DNA of 64,000 nucleotides from Dryomyza anilis (taxonomy: Eukaryota; Arthropoda; Insecta; Diptera; Dryomyzidae), in NCBI GenBank assembly GCA_951804985.1, contig OX638136.1, positions 9,675,852 through 9,739,851 of the forward strand. Direction: 5' to 3'. The notes beneath the pieces were generated by a model, which had not been told where the DNA came from, made no database searches, and was given only the letters and a program-made list of their open reading frames with translations. Made by a program: the position numbers and the translations under genes. Numbering within the stretch: the stretch's first letter is position 1; every line of letters begins with the position of its first letter. Positions 10,016-22,159 of this stretch are shown here, piece after piece.

Positions 10016-11205
10016 ATAAACACTGTAGAATTAAATAAACACTGTCTGCAACAAGAACCAATAATTTTTAACATCATTGAAATAAAGTCAAATAGTTAGT
10101 GCAGGACAGAATAGCTAAGTATTACATATTGAGAATGACTGGTATTGCTTCGTGTACTAACGAATTTGAAACTACAAAAGAAAAGAATAGAGAAAAACTA
10201 TAATTTTTTTTAAATGTAGATATTAAATAAATTTATTTTAAATAATTTATAAAATCCAAAAAAAATTTAATGTAATATTGCCAAAATACAAATCGCAGAG
10301 AAAATAGCTATGTATTAATTGAAGATGACTAGCATTGAATATAAACAAATAACAAAATCAAGTTATTATTTGAGGTACGAATTTGCAAGGTATAAAAATT
10401 ACGTTGTCATTAAAATTGCGATAGGTCAGTACCTACCTCAATGGCATTTTAAACATACATGTTCATTGTGCATAGAGCGCAATGCTCCCAGCTCATATTA
10501 ATATAGAAGGCTTGAATATATTCATATGCCAACCGATTAAATGCACTTCAGCACTTTACAGGCAGAAGCCACTAACGTTCTGGAACTGAAACGAGATACG
10601 GTAGTGCAGCGACAAAACTGCCTAATATTTTTTATCATTAACATAATATTCATTCATGAAACTAAATATATTAATGCAGATATGCGTTAATACAGCAAAC
10701 TAACAAACGTTTTAAATTCAATGAAAATATATAAGTACAAGTGAGATGTATAAAGTTAAATATTTAACAACTTAATATAGCAAATACATTTATGTAATGC
10801 TAAGAAGTCGCGCGCGCTTATTTCTTAATATTTAAAAAAAAATTATTAGATGGTGCATGAGTAAATAGCTGAGTATTGTTGAATATGACTAGCATTTAAC
10901 CATGTACTACTGGGACTCTAAATAAAACAATTTGTATTGCAATAATGCAGAAACATATCCAAACATATATGTTTCTAAACAAAATCATATAGTAAATGTT
11001 GACACATATGTAAATTAACTATTATAACTAATTAAGGTATAATTATGGCCATAGCCTTAACAGGATGTATTAAGGTAAAATAAGAAATATTTATAAGAAA
11101 ACTATATGATATGATCAAGGATTCCATTAAATATGTAAAAAAAAAAAAAAATGGAATTTCTTCTCTTTCTCTTTACGATAGGCAATAAAGAGCGAAACCA
11201 ATATA
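10016..11205 (+). other. pol-env spacer of A1
   Basis: About 1.2 kb of AT-rich sequence without a credible ORF. A corresponding spacer is present in A2 (50927-52086) with small indels. In errantiviruses env is made from a spliced RNA, so splice signals may lie here, but I could not identify them with confidence. A pyrimidine-rich stretch (TTTCTTCTCTTTCTCTTT, near 11157) precedes the env start by about 30-45 bases. Confidence 0.5.
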
Positions 11206-12197
11206 ATGATTAGAATTGTCACACTGGTCCTGATGCTGGCAGCCAATGAAGCAGTCAACATTACACAGACATCAATTAATGATACAAGATTATTCTTTGA
11301 GAAGACAACTGATGCTTTGTTCTACAATGATGAATGGACGATAGTAGCCAAGTTTAAACCGCTACAACTGAACGATTTCCTGGAGCTGACAAACAAATAC
11401 ATAATCACGGCAAACACAATGAGCGAACAAATGAGCACCAATGTAAACGGACCCAGCATAAAAAGATCATGTATAGCAGCAACACGGGAGACCACGGCAA
11501 TAATAGCCACACTACAGAAAAATGAAGAAATTATTAAGCGCACAATAAAGAGTAACCGACAAAAGAGATCACTCAATTTCATTGGAGAAGGATTCAACTG
11601 GGCTTTTGGACTGATGGACAATAATAAAAGAGAAACTATCTATAAACACCTGAATAATATTGATGAAAATTAACATAAAACATACGAAATAATGAAAAGA
11701 CAAATTACGGTGATTTCATCAAATTATAACAAGATAGCAGAACCCTTACTGAATTCCTTGAAGGAAGTCGAAAATCTACAAAATGTGTTAAACATAACAA
11801 TAAGAACACAAAAATACATAAATGAAAAAATAAACCAACAAGTTAGTCATTTACTATTCATGATGGATACCTTGGAAATTCAATCTACAATTAATGCAAA
11901 CCTAATCGAAATTCAAGGACAACAGCAGATGGAAATGGCAATCATAGATGATCTATACAAGGGACGATTACACCCGACAATTATAGACCAGAGCGAGTTA
12001 GATGAAATGCTGACTAGTCTCACGTTAAGAGGAAAGGCGAAGTAGTTCATACAAAAATCATTCGAAATGCACCGTGCATCAACAGTACGAGTTTTCCCAG
12101 ACACAGACGGCCTAATAATAGTCATCAAGACACCACTACCTGATGATTTTTTGTTCACATTATATAGAACCAATACCCACAAATATTAATGAAGAAT
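11206..12197 (+). pseudogene. env: Envelope-like protein of A1 (stops, truncated)
   Basis: N-terminal ~330 codons of an errantivirus/baculovirus-F-type envelope protein. A hydrophobic signal peptide starts at the ATG (11206). RQKR (residues 118-121) looks like a furin site and is followed by a Gly/Phe-containing fusion-peptide-like stretch (SLNFIGEGF). An in-frame TAA at 11671-11673 is shared with A2. A1 also has a private TAG at 12043 and a five-base loss near 12170. The sequence ends at the junction with D2 around 12197; the transmembrane part is missing. Confidence 0.85.
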
Positions 12198-13360
12198 GGG
12201 GTATATTTGTAGGTATATTTGTAACCTAATTTATAATTAATTTATTTTTAGTTGCTAAATTCTAACAACCGATTTATTTTATTATTATTTATGTAGTGGG
12301 TTTAGGTTGTAGAAAAAAGTAGTATTCATTTTAATTGTATATGGTATATAGTAGTAGTATAAAAGTGGTTATCAAAAAATGTATGTAGAATTCATATTAT
12401 TAATTCAGAAATAAATCTGGTGTTTAATTAACTTCGAAGTGATCTGCAAAAATAATTTTCAATTTTAATAACTTTACCATAGAATTTATTTAAACGCAAA
12501 AATAATCATGACTTTTTATTTTTCAATAGCATTAGCATGTACGAAAAAATACAAATGTCATGGCAACCCGAAACAAAAACAATTATAATCATGAGAGTAC
12601 ATTTGGTTAATAGAAACTACAACACTGAAAAGTCTCAACTTCTGCAAATGAGAGTGAGCGAGTACTCATAAAAAATGTACATGTTATTTTTGTATTTGTT
12701 TCAGATCTCTTTGATTAAAAAAAACGTTATGTTCTATGCTTTCTTCTTTTCGTTTTTTTTTTTTATTCACTAATATTTAACTCATTATTATGTAAAATTT
12801 AACTTTACTTCTAGTCAACAAAAAATCTCTAAATTAAAAGAAAAACAAAATCATATAAAAACTCCATTGATGATGAGCTGTTGAGTCAAATATTATTGAT
12901 ATGCGTCGTAATTATATTATTTTTTAAAATATTGATTGAGCAGGATATTTTAAGGCACATCTTGACTCTTTGGTAGTAGTATTTACCAACACTACAACAT
13001 GTAATCAATTTTTTTTTTGTTTGTTTTTTGTTTTACTTTTTAATTTAAACCATTATTTATATATATATATATTTTTTTCTTTATTCAATCTAAAGAAAAC
13101 CAAATTTTGCTACCACTTTTTGTTGTTGTTTTTACTCACTTTTCACAATTACTTCTTATATGCATGCACCTTTTTCTATATTTCTTTTCACTCTGTACTT
13201 TTATACCATCATTATTATTATTTTTTTTCCAATTATTTTTCTTTTTATATTTTTCTTAAACTTATTTGCTTTTGCTATATTTAATTTTTTTATACTTTAA
13301 CTTGGACATTATGTATATCTATGAGGGTTTGAACATTACATACTTGTGTTGTTGTTTTTA

Positions 13361-14072
13361 TACCCTACACTAAGAGTGAAAGGGTATATTCAGTTTGGTA
13401 CGCCGTTTGTAACACCCAGAAGGAAGCATCTCCGGTATGGACAAGTATATATATTCTTGATCAGCATGACCTCCTGAGTCGATTTAGCGATGTCCGTCTG
13501 TCCGTCTGTCTGTCTGTCTGTTGAAATCCCTACTACTTTTAAAATTGAAGAGCTAGATAAATGAAACTTATAACTTAGATTACTAATATACCTACGCTGT
13601 ATGTGCGAAAAATCGGTCCATGTGACCTATGATCCGACCACTTATGTTCAAATACCTCATATAAAATGTACCTAAGCACGTATACATAAAAATTGATCTT
13701 TATATTTTTATGTATACGTGCTTAGGTAAACTTTTTTGGTCAAACATATATTGATATCATGCTCAAATACATGATAATAATGTTTTCCGGCGAAAAGACT
13801 TGTGGTTCACAAAAAAAAAATCGAAATTCGGTACACCTACCCATTTGTAAATATGGGTATCAAATGAATGGAAATTCTTCAGCGATTGAATGTTTGTAGT
13901 TATTTTCAGGATTCGTATACCCTGGTGACCTATATATCACTTTGAATGGTAACCACACATATGTGTAGGGTATTTATAGTCGGCTTAGACCGACTATAAT
14001 TTTGATAATCCTAACTATCATAATTACACCTACTTTAAAATTTCCCATGTGATCTAACCTTCCCAACTGGTT
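13361..14072 (+). mobile_element. mini-me/DINE-like repeat, copy 2
   Basis: Same repeat as at 1679-2392, lying at the equivalent place in D2. The GTCY tract is reduced to about seven units. It carries the snap-back palindrome described separately. Confidence 0.6.
13671..13726. repeat. Perfect 22-base palindrome from a template switch
   Basis: Arms 13671-13692 and 13705-13726 (CCTAAGCACGTATACATAAA... and its exact inverse) around a 12-base loop. In D1 (2009-2043) only the right arm and the loop sequence exist. The left arm is the exact reverse complement of the D1 sequence, so a strand-switch during replication explains it. Confidence 0.9.
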
Positions 14073-14096
14073 TTTTTTTAGTTTAGTTAGTTTAGT

Positions 14097-14101
<5 letters not shown>

Positions 14102-14153
<52 letters not shown>
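14102..14153. repeat. TA microsatellite
   Basis: About 26 TA units. The equivalent D1 site (near 2414-2433) has about ten, showing expansion or contraction since the duplication. Confidence 0.9.
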
Positions 14154-14158
<5 letters not shown>

Positions 14159-14433
14159 TTTGTTGTTATTGTCATTGGCAAATTGATTTATTTGCATTTT
14201 TTTATGCTTTGCGCACCGATCACGCGATGTGACCTGATGCTTTTGGCAGACTGATGCTTAAAATGATGCGTAGAAAAAGTAGTGATGTTAATTGTGGGGG
14301 CGACACCTATCGCTGTCTTTATATGGTGTGGTAAGACGATGCTTGTTGTTGTGCTAATTATCGTTTATGCCTGCATTGCGATAATCCACGTGACGTTGCT
14401 GACCATGACGCCTACTGACGTAACATAAAGATG

Positions 14434-15147
14434 TGTTGAGAGTTAGCATTATGACAGTCACTCATAGCGTGACAGTTCATTGATATTTTTCTAGTGTGTA
14501 TTTGCTGTTGCTAAATATTAATTGCTAAATATGTAAATAATATTATATGCATTCTAATTGTTGTTAAAACAAAAAGTAAATGATGTTGGTTTGATGACAC
14601 ACCTTTTGGTCGTTGTCAGCAATTGTAACTATAAACCAAATTCGCAGCAGCGTCAAGTTGCTAGCTTGACGAAAATAAGCACGTGGTGCAATTTCTTTGT
14701 AAACAAAGATGACTTCAATTCAATGACTTTGCGATGGTCTAAATTCAATGTCATCGCGGGTTGCTGATTATGCAAGAGTTGCTTTCACGGTCAGCGTTAA
14801 GAAGTCGAGTTGTGGATCGAACTTGAGTTCTTTACGGAACTTGTGATTGGTTAAAATTTTGCTTCTGGGCATAAGCAACAAAACACAATGTGATTGGCCA
14901 AAATTATGTTTCTAGGCTGAAACAGCAAAAGACACTGGAAAAGTAGCACTGAAACTTAGATTAAGTATTAGTATATGAGCTGTAGTTATTTAGTTCTTAA
15001 GAGAGTTGTTATTAGATTAGGAAGTGAGTCCAAGAAGTGGAACAGTAAAAGGAAATAAAAATTATAAAAAGGAAAAACTAGAAATGGAGTAAGTATTATT
15101 ATTTATTAAATGTCTTATTTTTAGGTGATAAAATAGGGACTTTAACA
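14434..15147 (+). repeat. 5' LTR of C1
   Basis: 714 bases, starts TGTTGAGAGTTAGC, ends CTTTAACA, preceded by GATG. It matches the 3' LTR closely, apart from small indels such as a missing AAAATAAGCGGCG segment near 14616. A truncated copy of the same LTR is at 2719-3330. Confidence 0.93.
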
Positions 15148-15148
15148 T

Positions 15149-15166
15149 TGGCGCAGCCGGTTTTAA
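15149..15166 (+). promoter_or_regulatory. Primer-binding site of C1, tRNA-Ser type
   Basis: TGGCGCAGCCGGTTTT one base after the LTR end; same primer type as family A. Confidence 0.75.
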
Positions 15167-15567
15167 AACCAAAAACAACCGCTCTAGATGGAAAATAGAA
15201 AAATTTTAAATATGTTTTTAAAATAAATAGTCAATAATTTAAATAAATAGTCAATAATTTAAATAAAATCTAATTTTGGTAATTTAAAAATTTTTGTTGG
15301 AAATGACGTATTTTTAATGGAAGCCCTACAATGAAAATTAAAGAAAACACAACATGAAACAACAAAAATAAATGGAGAAATTGGACGAAATAAGATATAT
15401 ATTGTATTGTAGTGAGTTTTGAGGAAAATAATGAAAACATGGTGTAAACAAATAATAAATTTTTAAATAAATTAGGAAAATCTGTCGAGAAAAATCTGAA
15501 GTTAAATAAATAGAAATTCACTGGGGATACCAGTAATATTGAGAAAGTTAATTTCCTAGATTTTAAA
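15167..15567 (+). other. C1 leader
   Basis: AT-rich leader with a short duplicated phrase (AAATAGTCAATAATTT twice, near 15221-15260). Family A encodes an N-terminal coiled coil of Gag upstream of the part that is homologous to the C start; no equivalent open frame is visible here. Confidence 0.5.
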
Positions 15568-16907
15568 ATGAGTATCCAACATTTTGCAAAGACCGTGAAC
15601 CGTTTGGTTCCGATGTTCTCAGGCACGGATCCCAATGATCTGCCCTCTGAAGTATGTAGTTTCATACAAGGATGTGATTTAGCGGTAAAGGCTACGAATA
15701 AAACAGAGTTACAAGAATTTATATCATGTGTTAAGTTAAGAATGTATGGAGACGCATTTGAACTAGTTAATGGAATTCAATTTAGCAGATTAGATGAATT
15801 ATATACTCTAATAAAGCGAACATATCTTAAAACCATAACATTAGACTCAGTGATAAATGATATAAATCATGCCTATCAAACTTCCACGGAAGAAATTAGA
15901 CCTTTTGCAAGACGCCTAAATGTCCTGAAAACAAAGGCGGTGGAATTAATAAAAGAAAAATATAACGGCACAGGGGACGAGGTAATGTTGATGGAACTGG
16001 ACAAATCCATACAAAAGACTTTTAAAGTAGGTCTTAAAGACAGCACACTGAAAATACACATAATAAGTCAAACTCACTAGATTCACTGATAGAGTAAGCA
16101 GTAGAAACGTTGGAGATAATACAAAGTGGGCGTGTAATAGAAACAACACAGAATGCCCCAGAGGTGCACTATAACAGAGCCTCACAAATAACATGCGAAA
16201 AAATTGTTATAGGAAACAATAGTGGATCATTTGGGCACGAAATGCTCGCGAACGAAAGGGATAAAGTTGTTCCAACATGTTCATTTTGCGGGAATGACGG
16301 ACATACGAGGGACGAATGTATCAGTCGGAAAAACATGCCTTACTGTTAAGAATGTGGCAATTACGGCCACGAAACGAGTCTTAGAAGTGCAAATAATAAA
16401 CCGGAGCCGGAACCGGAGCAAAACTGTACGCGTAGACAACAAACAATAAATTACGATTACAATGATGGCTACGAGAATAATACGCAAGCCAATCATAGGA
16501 ATAATAATGTTCGAAGATATAATAACAACAATAATTGGGAATATCATAATGAAAATAGAAATAATAATTATAATAACAATAATAATAATTATAATAACAA
16601 TAATAATAATAATTATTATAATAACAATAATAATAATGATAATTATCGGAATAATAATCGTAATTATAATAATAACAATGAAAATAATTACAATAGCAAT
16701 AACAACAATAATAATGGAAATAGAAATAGTAATTATCGGAATAATATTCATACTAATAATAATAATGGGAATAGTAGTAATAATAATCATAATAATAATA
16801 ATCGGGATTTAAATAAATGTAAATGGTGTGCAAGAATTGGGCATACATTAGAAAACTGTTTTGCGAATAAAGATTTTGAGTCTACCCGCAATAAGGGAAA
16901 CTGTTAG
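15568..16907 (+). pseudogene. gag: Gag of C1 (frameshifted, Asn-rich)
   Basis: The ATG at 15568 opens 170 codons of capsid-like Gag homologous to A1 Gag residues ~195-370. The frame stops at 16080. The rest is readable in other frames: zinc knuckle CSFCGNDGHTRDEC near 16280, a second one interrupted by TAA at 16347 (MPYC stop ECGNYGHE), then a long Asn-rich tract coded by AAT/AAC repeats (16440-16800) and a last knuckle CKWCARIGHTLENC near 16818-16859. The gag frame ends at TAG 16905-16907, right after the slippery site. The Asn tract is much longer than in A. Confidence 0.85.
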
Positions 16908-16939
16908 GGGCCCAGAATAAACCAAAAATCTGGGAACCC
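16895..16939 (+). promoter_or_regulatory. Candidate -1 ribosomal frameshift signal (C1 gag-pol)
   Basis: GGGAAAC at 16895-16901 in the gag frame as G GGA AAC. Six bases downstream a stem forms: GGG 16908-16910 with CCC 16937-16939, and CCCAGA 16911-16916 with TCTGGG 16929-16934, separated by a two-base AA bulge. The gag stop TAG lies in the spacer. The -1 frame is open from 16901 through the protease to 17884. Compared with family A, the top pair of the stem is A-T instead of C-G, and the bulge size and position are kept. Confidence 0.8.
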
Positions 16940-17884
16940 AAGACAAATTGCGAAATCAGGCCAAAGAAGATAGGAATTGTGAATCACACGCCGTGCGCGG
17001 CAGTGGATACGTTCGCTATCAATGGTAGGAAAATGGTAGATAATTTTATTTCACTAATTGTATTAACGTTGAACGTTTTCGGCATAGTAGCATTAACAGC
17101 AAAAAATAATTTTTATGATTGCATAATAAATAGGATATGTATAGAAGAAAATAAGAAGAAATTAAATGATTTGATTACTTCAGGAATGAATAGCATAAAT
17201 AAAAATATGAGTAAATATATTGAAAATATTAAGGAATTAAAATTAAGTTTATATACAAAATCAAAGAAAAATCGCATTATTTATAGTAGACATGGGGAAT
17301 TCAGACAGATATCAAAATTAAATGATGTCTTCATAGAAATTCCTTGTAAGGAAGCAAAAAATGGGAAACTAATATTACTAGTAGATTCTGGTGCAGACTC
17401 AAGCTTGGTAAAGTGGAGTGCATTAGATAATAAGCTAGAGAGAAATTTAAAAGACTCAAAAGATCTGAGCGGAGCATTTGGGGGACATGTGACCACCGCA
17501 GGATCAATTGAAATTCAATATATGGAACGTAGAAGGCTCAGTCTGACTTTACATACAATATTGCAGGATCAGGGAGTTCCGGCAGACGGTATACTTGGAC
17601 GAGATAATCTATGGAACCACGCAATCATCAATGCAGTGGAAAAGGGATTAACCTTTATAGACAGAAACAAAAATAAAATTGTAACACTACCACTCAGATC
17701 ACTAGATGAAATAAACAAAATATTATACAGTGAAGAAATAAAAATAACAGCAAGATCTAAAGGTATCGCCAGATTACCACTACGAACCAAGATCCCCCGT
17801 AATAATTCAAAAACAGGAAATTTCACCAGAAGTCTATATCGGAGAAACCATATCAAATGTGAGAAAAAGAGAAGGCATCCATAG
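16901..17884 (+). pseudogene. pol: Pol N-terminal part and protease of C1
   Basis: Open in the -1 frame relative to gag from the slippery site to 17884. A hydrophobic stretch (FISLIVLTLNVFGIVALTA, near 17043-17099) precedes the protease, as in family A. Protease motif LVDSGADSSLVK near 17380 and GILGRDNLW near 17590. The frame then runs into wrong-frame sequence at ~17830; about 260 bases of the protease-RT linker present in A2 are absent. Confidence 0.85.
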
Positions 17885-19145
17885 AAAAAATATGTGCGTC
17901 ATACCATGATGTATTTCTGTTAGAGGGGGATGAGCTATCGTATACAGCTATTTTAAAACATAAAATCCCCACAATAGACGGCCAACCTCCGATCAACCGA
18001 AAACAATATAAATTACCACATATTCACAGAGAAGAAATCAACACACAGGTGCAGAAGTTATTAGACGACGATATTATATCACAAAGCACGTCGCCTTGGA
18101 ATTCACCACTATTGTTGGTACCTAAAAAGAGTGGCGAGGACGGACAGAAAAAATGCAGACTGGTAATAGATTTCAGAAAATTGAACGACGCAACGATTAA
18201 ACAAGTATTTCCAATACCTCGTATTGATGAAATTTTGGATCACTTAGGTCACAGTAGGTATTTTTCAACATTAGATCTTGCAAGTGGTTATCACCAAGTG
18301 CTAGTGGATGAACGCCACAGAGAAAAAACAGCGTTCATCACGGGCTTGGGACATTTTGAATTTAATAGGATGCCATTTGGATTGACGGGGGCACCCGCTA
18401 CGTTTCAAAGAATAATGAACCACATTTTAACAGGATTGCAGGGATTTGATTGTTTCGTATATCTGGACGATATAGTTGTGTATGGAAAAAACATAATGGA
18501 GCACGAAATTAGACTATGTAAGGTGTTAGAAAAATTGAGGGAAAATAATTTGAAATTAAATACGGAAAAATGCAATTTTTTAAGGCGAGGGCACAAATGC
18601 ATGGAATCAGGCGTAATGCCAGATTTGAATGGACAGACAAGTGCCAGGATTCATTTATTAAACTTAAGGAAGCAATTATTTCACCTAATGTTCTAGCATA
18701 CGCAGATTTTTCAAAACCATTTGCATTGACAACAGATGCAAGTGGAGAAGCTATAGGAGCAGTGCTGTCACAGGGCGAGCCAGGTTCTGATCGACCAATC
18801 GCATTTGCCAGTAGAGCTCTGAATGATGCAGAAACAAGGTACTCAACAATTGAAAGAGAATTTTTGGCAATAGTATGGGCCACAAAAAATTATAGAGCGT
18901 ATTAGTTGGGGCGTCCATTCACGGTTTATACGGATCATCAACCACTGCGTAGCATAGCGAATTTAAAGGATCAAACGTCAAGGCTAGCCAGGTTCAGGCA
19001 CAAATTATGAGAATACGAGTTCGAAATAATTTATAAACCTGGCAAAAAGAATTTAAATGCTGACGCATTAAGTAGGATTCCACAACTGCAAACAGAAATT
19101 GCGGCAGTTCAAACCCGTTCTAAAAATAAACCAAAGGCAATAGAT
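17884..19145 (+). pseudogene. pol: Reverse transcriptase and RNase H of C1 (deleted, stops)
   Basis: Reading resumes at 17884 (SYHDVFLLEGDELSY) and runs to ~18590 with LVIDFRKLND, FSTLDLASGYHQ, MPFGLTGAPATFQ and FVYLDDIVVYG near 18455. A deletion at ~18625 removes the connection segment and shifts the frame; RNase H continues from ~18630 ([25 protein letters not shown]) with stops at 18903 (TAG) and 19007 (TGA). Fragment C3 shares exactly this deletion; fragment C2 does not. Confidence 0.88.
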
Positions 19146-20269
19146 CCACAACCGGACGTCAGTAAGCCAGTCTTGGACGACTTAGTAACGGATATGGATG
19201 GTGAAACAATCTCGAGTCAAGTATTAACCGATCCTGAAGAAATTAAAACAGTACTTAGAGACTTTCACGACTTGCCGTTAGGTGGTCATCAGGGCACACT
19301 GAAAACATATTTTCGAATAAGAAAGCAATATAGGTGGAAGGGTATGCAAAAACAAATTAAAGAGTATGTAAAAAATTGCCCTAAATGTCAAGTTAACAAA
19401 AGTTCTAAGCTAACAAAAATGCCAATGGTCTTGACAGATACACCAACGCGCCCATTTGATAAAGTTTATATGGACTTAGAAGGAATTTTACCCGAGACAG
19501 TATCTGGCAATAAATACATTTTAACATTTCAAGACGATTTTTCAAAATATATGTGCTGTGTAGCAATACCAGACGCAGAAGCAAGCACAGTGGCTAAAGC
19601 ATTTTATGATGAAATTATAACACGCCACAATATTCCGAAAATTCTAGTAACTGACAATGGCTCTAATTTCGTGTCAAAGTTATTTTCTGATACATGCAAA
19701 TTATTGGGTATTAAAAAATGCACATTACACCCTATCACCCACAGGCCAATGGATCATTAGAACGTAGTCAAAGACCATTAGCAGAATATTTGAGATGTTT
19801 TGCTAAGGAGGATGGTTCCAATTGGGATCAATGGTTAAATTCGGCAATGCATGTCCATAATAATACGATGCATGTGTCAACTGGGCAAACACCTTTCCGA
19901 ACACTATATGGTTATGATTCTGATATGCCAACTAATTTGAAACGTAAAGTTTCACCACTATATAATGCCGATGATTATAATAAAATATTAAAATATCAAA
20001 TACAGCGGACGCATGAAATAGTGAGACAAAATCAAGAAAAGGTAAAAGAAAAATCTAAAACAAGCTACGATAAATCATTAAATCCCATTGAGTTTCAAAT
20101 TGGGGAAATGGTTGTAATGAAGAATCAAAATAGGAAAAATAAATTTTCACCAATTTGGGTAGGGCATTATAAGGTTTTGTCCGTCACTACCTCCGTGACA
20201 ACGACAATATTAATAATAGGAAAGGGAAAGAAAATACACTACAATTTGTTGAAAAAATACCATAATTAG
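19146..20269 (+). pseudogene. pol: Integrase of C1 (one frameshift)
   Basis: HHCC domain (DFHDLPLGGH ... NCPKCQ) and the catalytic core YMDLEGILP, VTDNGSNF, HPQANGSLERS. One frameshift around 19715 (KKCTLH against KKLHITP) separates 19173-19760 from 19718-20269. The C-terminal part (NRKNKFSPIWVGHYKVLS) is intact to a TAG at 20267. Confidence 0.88.
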
Positions 20270-22130
20270 AAATTGATGTATTAAGTGCGGAAATATATTT
20301 ATAAATAAATTGCGAAAAGTTTAGTATTGTGTGATAATGAATAGGAAATAGGAAAACAGAAGAAAACGGTACCCACAGATCGCTATGTATTACTTAGGGT
20401 TAATTTACTAGCATGTGGCGGACCAAATTTAAAGATTATGAGAAATATAAATAAGAAAGAGTTATAAATAATAACACGAGTTTCTTATACGAAATAAATG
20501 CGATAAAATATATTTGTACAAAATTGAGATATTGAACAAATAGCTAAGTACTGCTGAGCGTAGATAACTAGCATAGAAATTTTGAATTGTAAAGTGAATT
20601 ATGAAATTATGGTTGAATTATTAATTTTAAATTAAAATATAATGAAAAGTAGATTATGATGAATTGAATTTTGAATAAATAAAGAAATATTAATTTATGT
20701 TAATTGCAAAGGACAAGTAGGTTTTTTTTTAGAGCTAAAAATGCTCCAAATGATATATAGGAAAAATATGATTGAATTAAAAGACTAGAAATAATATTAT
20801 AAAAATATATAAATACGTTTGCAACGAATGAAAAATAGGTTTTTAGAGCTAGAATATGCTCCAAAAGAGATTATTATGATTGACTTAATTTATTAGAGAA
20901 ATTTTATAAAAATAATGAGAAAATGCATACAACAGTTGCAAAATGCATACAAGACTTTTTAGAGTTAGCAAATGATTCAATTGTTATGTTGATATTTATT
21001 TTATTAAAGCAGCTAAGTATTACTTCCGGTAATTTACTTGCATGTGCAATAAATTATGAGTTTATGTTGAATGGCAGAAAAAAAAAAAAAAAAGAAAAAA
21101 AATGTAGAAATTGGAGTTGAGGAAATGAATATATATAAAACAAAAATATAGTTAAAAGATATAAATTATTAAATAATATAATTGTATAGAAACAAATGAG
21201 AACGGCAATTACATTTTATGTAAGGATTCGCTGTACTCTTCGAAAAGAGTCGACATCCGACTTTATGCTAATCTTAAGCTATTAATTAAATAGTTTGAAA
21301 AGAACAGCAGCAATTTTTTTAAGCATTTCATTAAATACGACGAATACTAGTCTGCAACTTGATCAATTGCATACGTGTATTACGAATCGTATTAATTGAA
21401 CTCGAGCGAAAACTTAAGATGATCACTTAAGTTTCGTTAGAGATTGCGATGGAATGAAAAATAAATAAAAATTGCATATATGTCGAATGAGCATTTTTTA
21501 AAATAAACAGCTTAAAAATAAACTTAACTTCACAAGGTTTAAAACAAAAAAAAAAGTGGAAGATGTTTTACTTGTAGAATATGTTATTCAGATAAAATAA
21601 ATTCTGTTAGAATTATGAATAAATTAATATTTTTTTTTCTTTTCTGGAAAAATGTTTATGAAACAACAAAACCAATATACGTATTTATTATGCTGATAAG
21701 TTTAATAGATATTAAAATATAAAAATATAAACATAAATAAATATGTTATATGACACATGTATTTTGTAATATTAACACAAACTATAAGATAATGTCAATC
21801 TTCGTAATATAAGAGAAGTTTAATTTATAAGAAAAATGTGTTTTTTTTTATTTTATAAAATTTTAAAGTACAATATTATATAAGGTAATATATGAATGAT
21901 AATTTTGATAGAGATATAACGATGTTATTATATGAATATAATTATGTTTTATAGACACTTAAATATGTGAGTGATTGTAATGATGAATACACGAAAATGA
22001 TTAGATTTAAGTAAAAATAATTATAGCAACGAAATCTCATTGAATCATAAAAATATTGTTACAGTAATTAGATATAGTTTTATTAGAAAAATAAGTTGGC
22101 AATAATATGGCTAATCCTGCTCATTGTTAG
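20270..22130 (+). other. pol-env spacer of C1
   Basis: AT-rich, no credible ORF. The same spacer appears reversed in C2: 39560-40098 matches about 20460-21075 and 36000-37490 matches about 21165-22100. A 28-base phrase with TGCTCCAAA recurs near 20747 and 20868. Confidence 0.6.
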
Positions 22131-22159
22131 GGTCCAGGTAGATTCAATTCACAGACCGA

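Larger units (their letters stand above)
3331..12197 (+). mobile_element. Ty3/gypsy errantivirus-like element, copy A1 (3' truncated)
   Basis: Order: 5' LTR 3331-3930, primer-binding site, gag 4517-6358, pol 6331-10015, spacer, env from 11206. The element ends inside env at about 12197, where the second flank copy D2 begins, so the 3' part of env and the 3' LTR are missing. Compared with copy A2 (46466-55019) it has its own lesions: a ~520-base deletion between protease and reverse transcriptase, a 266-base tandem duplication in reverse transcriptase, and several frameshifts and stops. Gag is intact. A1 and A2 are very similar, so the family was active recently. Confidence 0.9.
12213..15016 (+). 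repeat. Segmental duplication, copy D2
   Basis: Second copy of 485-3330, continuing without a break into element C1. Differences from D1: a ~42-base deletion near 12861, a shorter GTCY tract, a longer TA tract (14102-14153), a snap-back palindrome (13671-13726) and small deletions near 13611 and 14616. The left junction with A1 env reads GAAGAATGGG then GTATATTTGTA, with a short repeated GTATATTTGTA at the seam. Confidence 0.85.

Noticed and set aside
16281..16812. Ile/Thr-rich membrane proteins on both strands
   Set aside because: Out-of-frame and antisense readings of the AAT/AAC tract that codes Asn in Gag.
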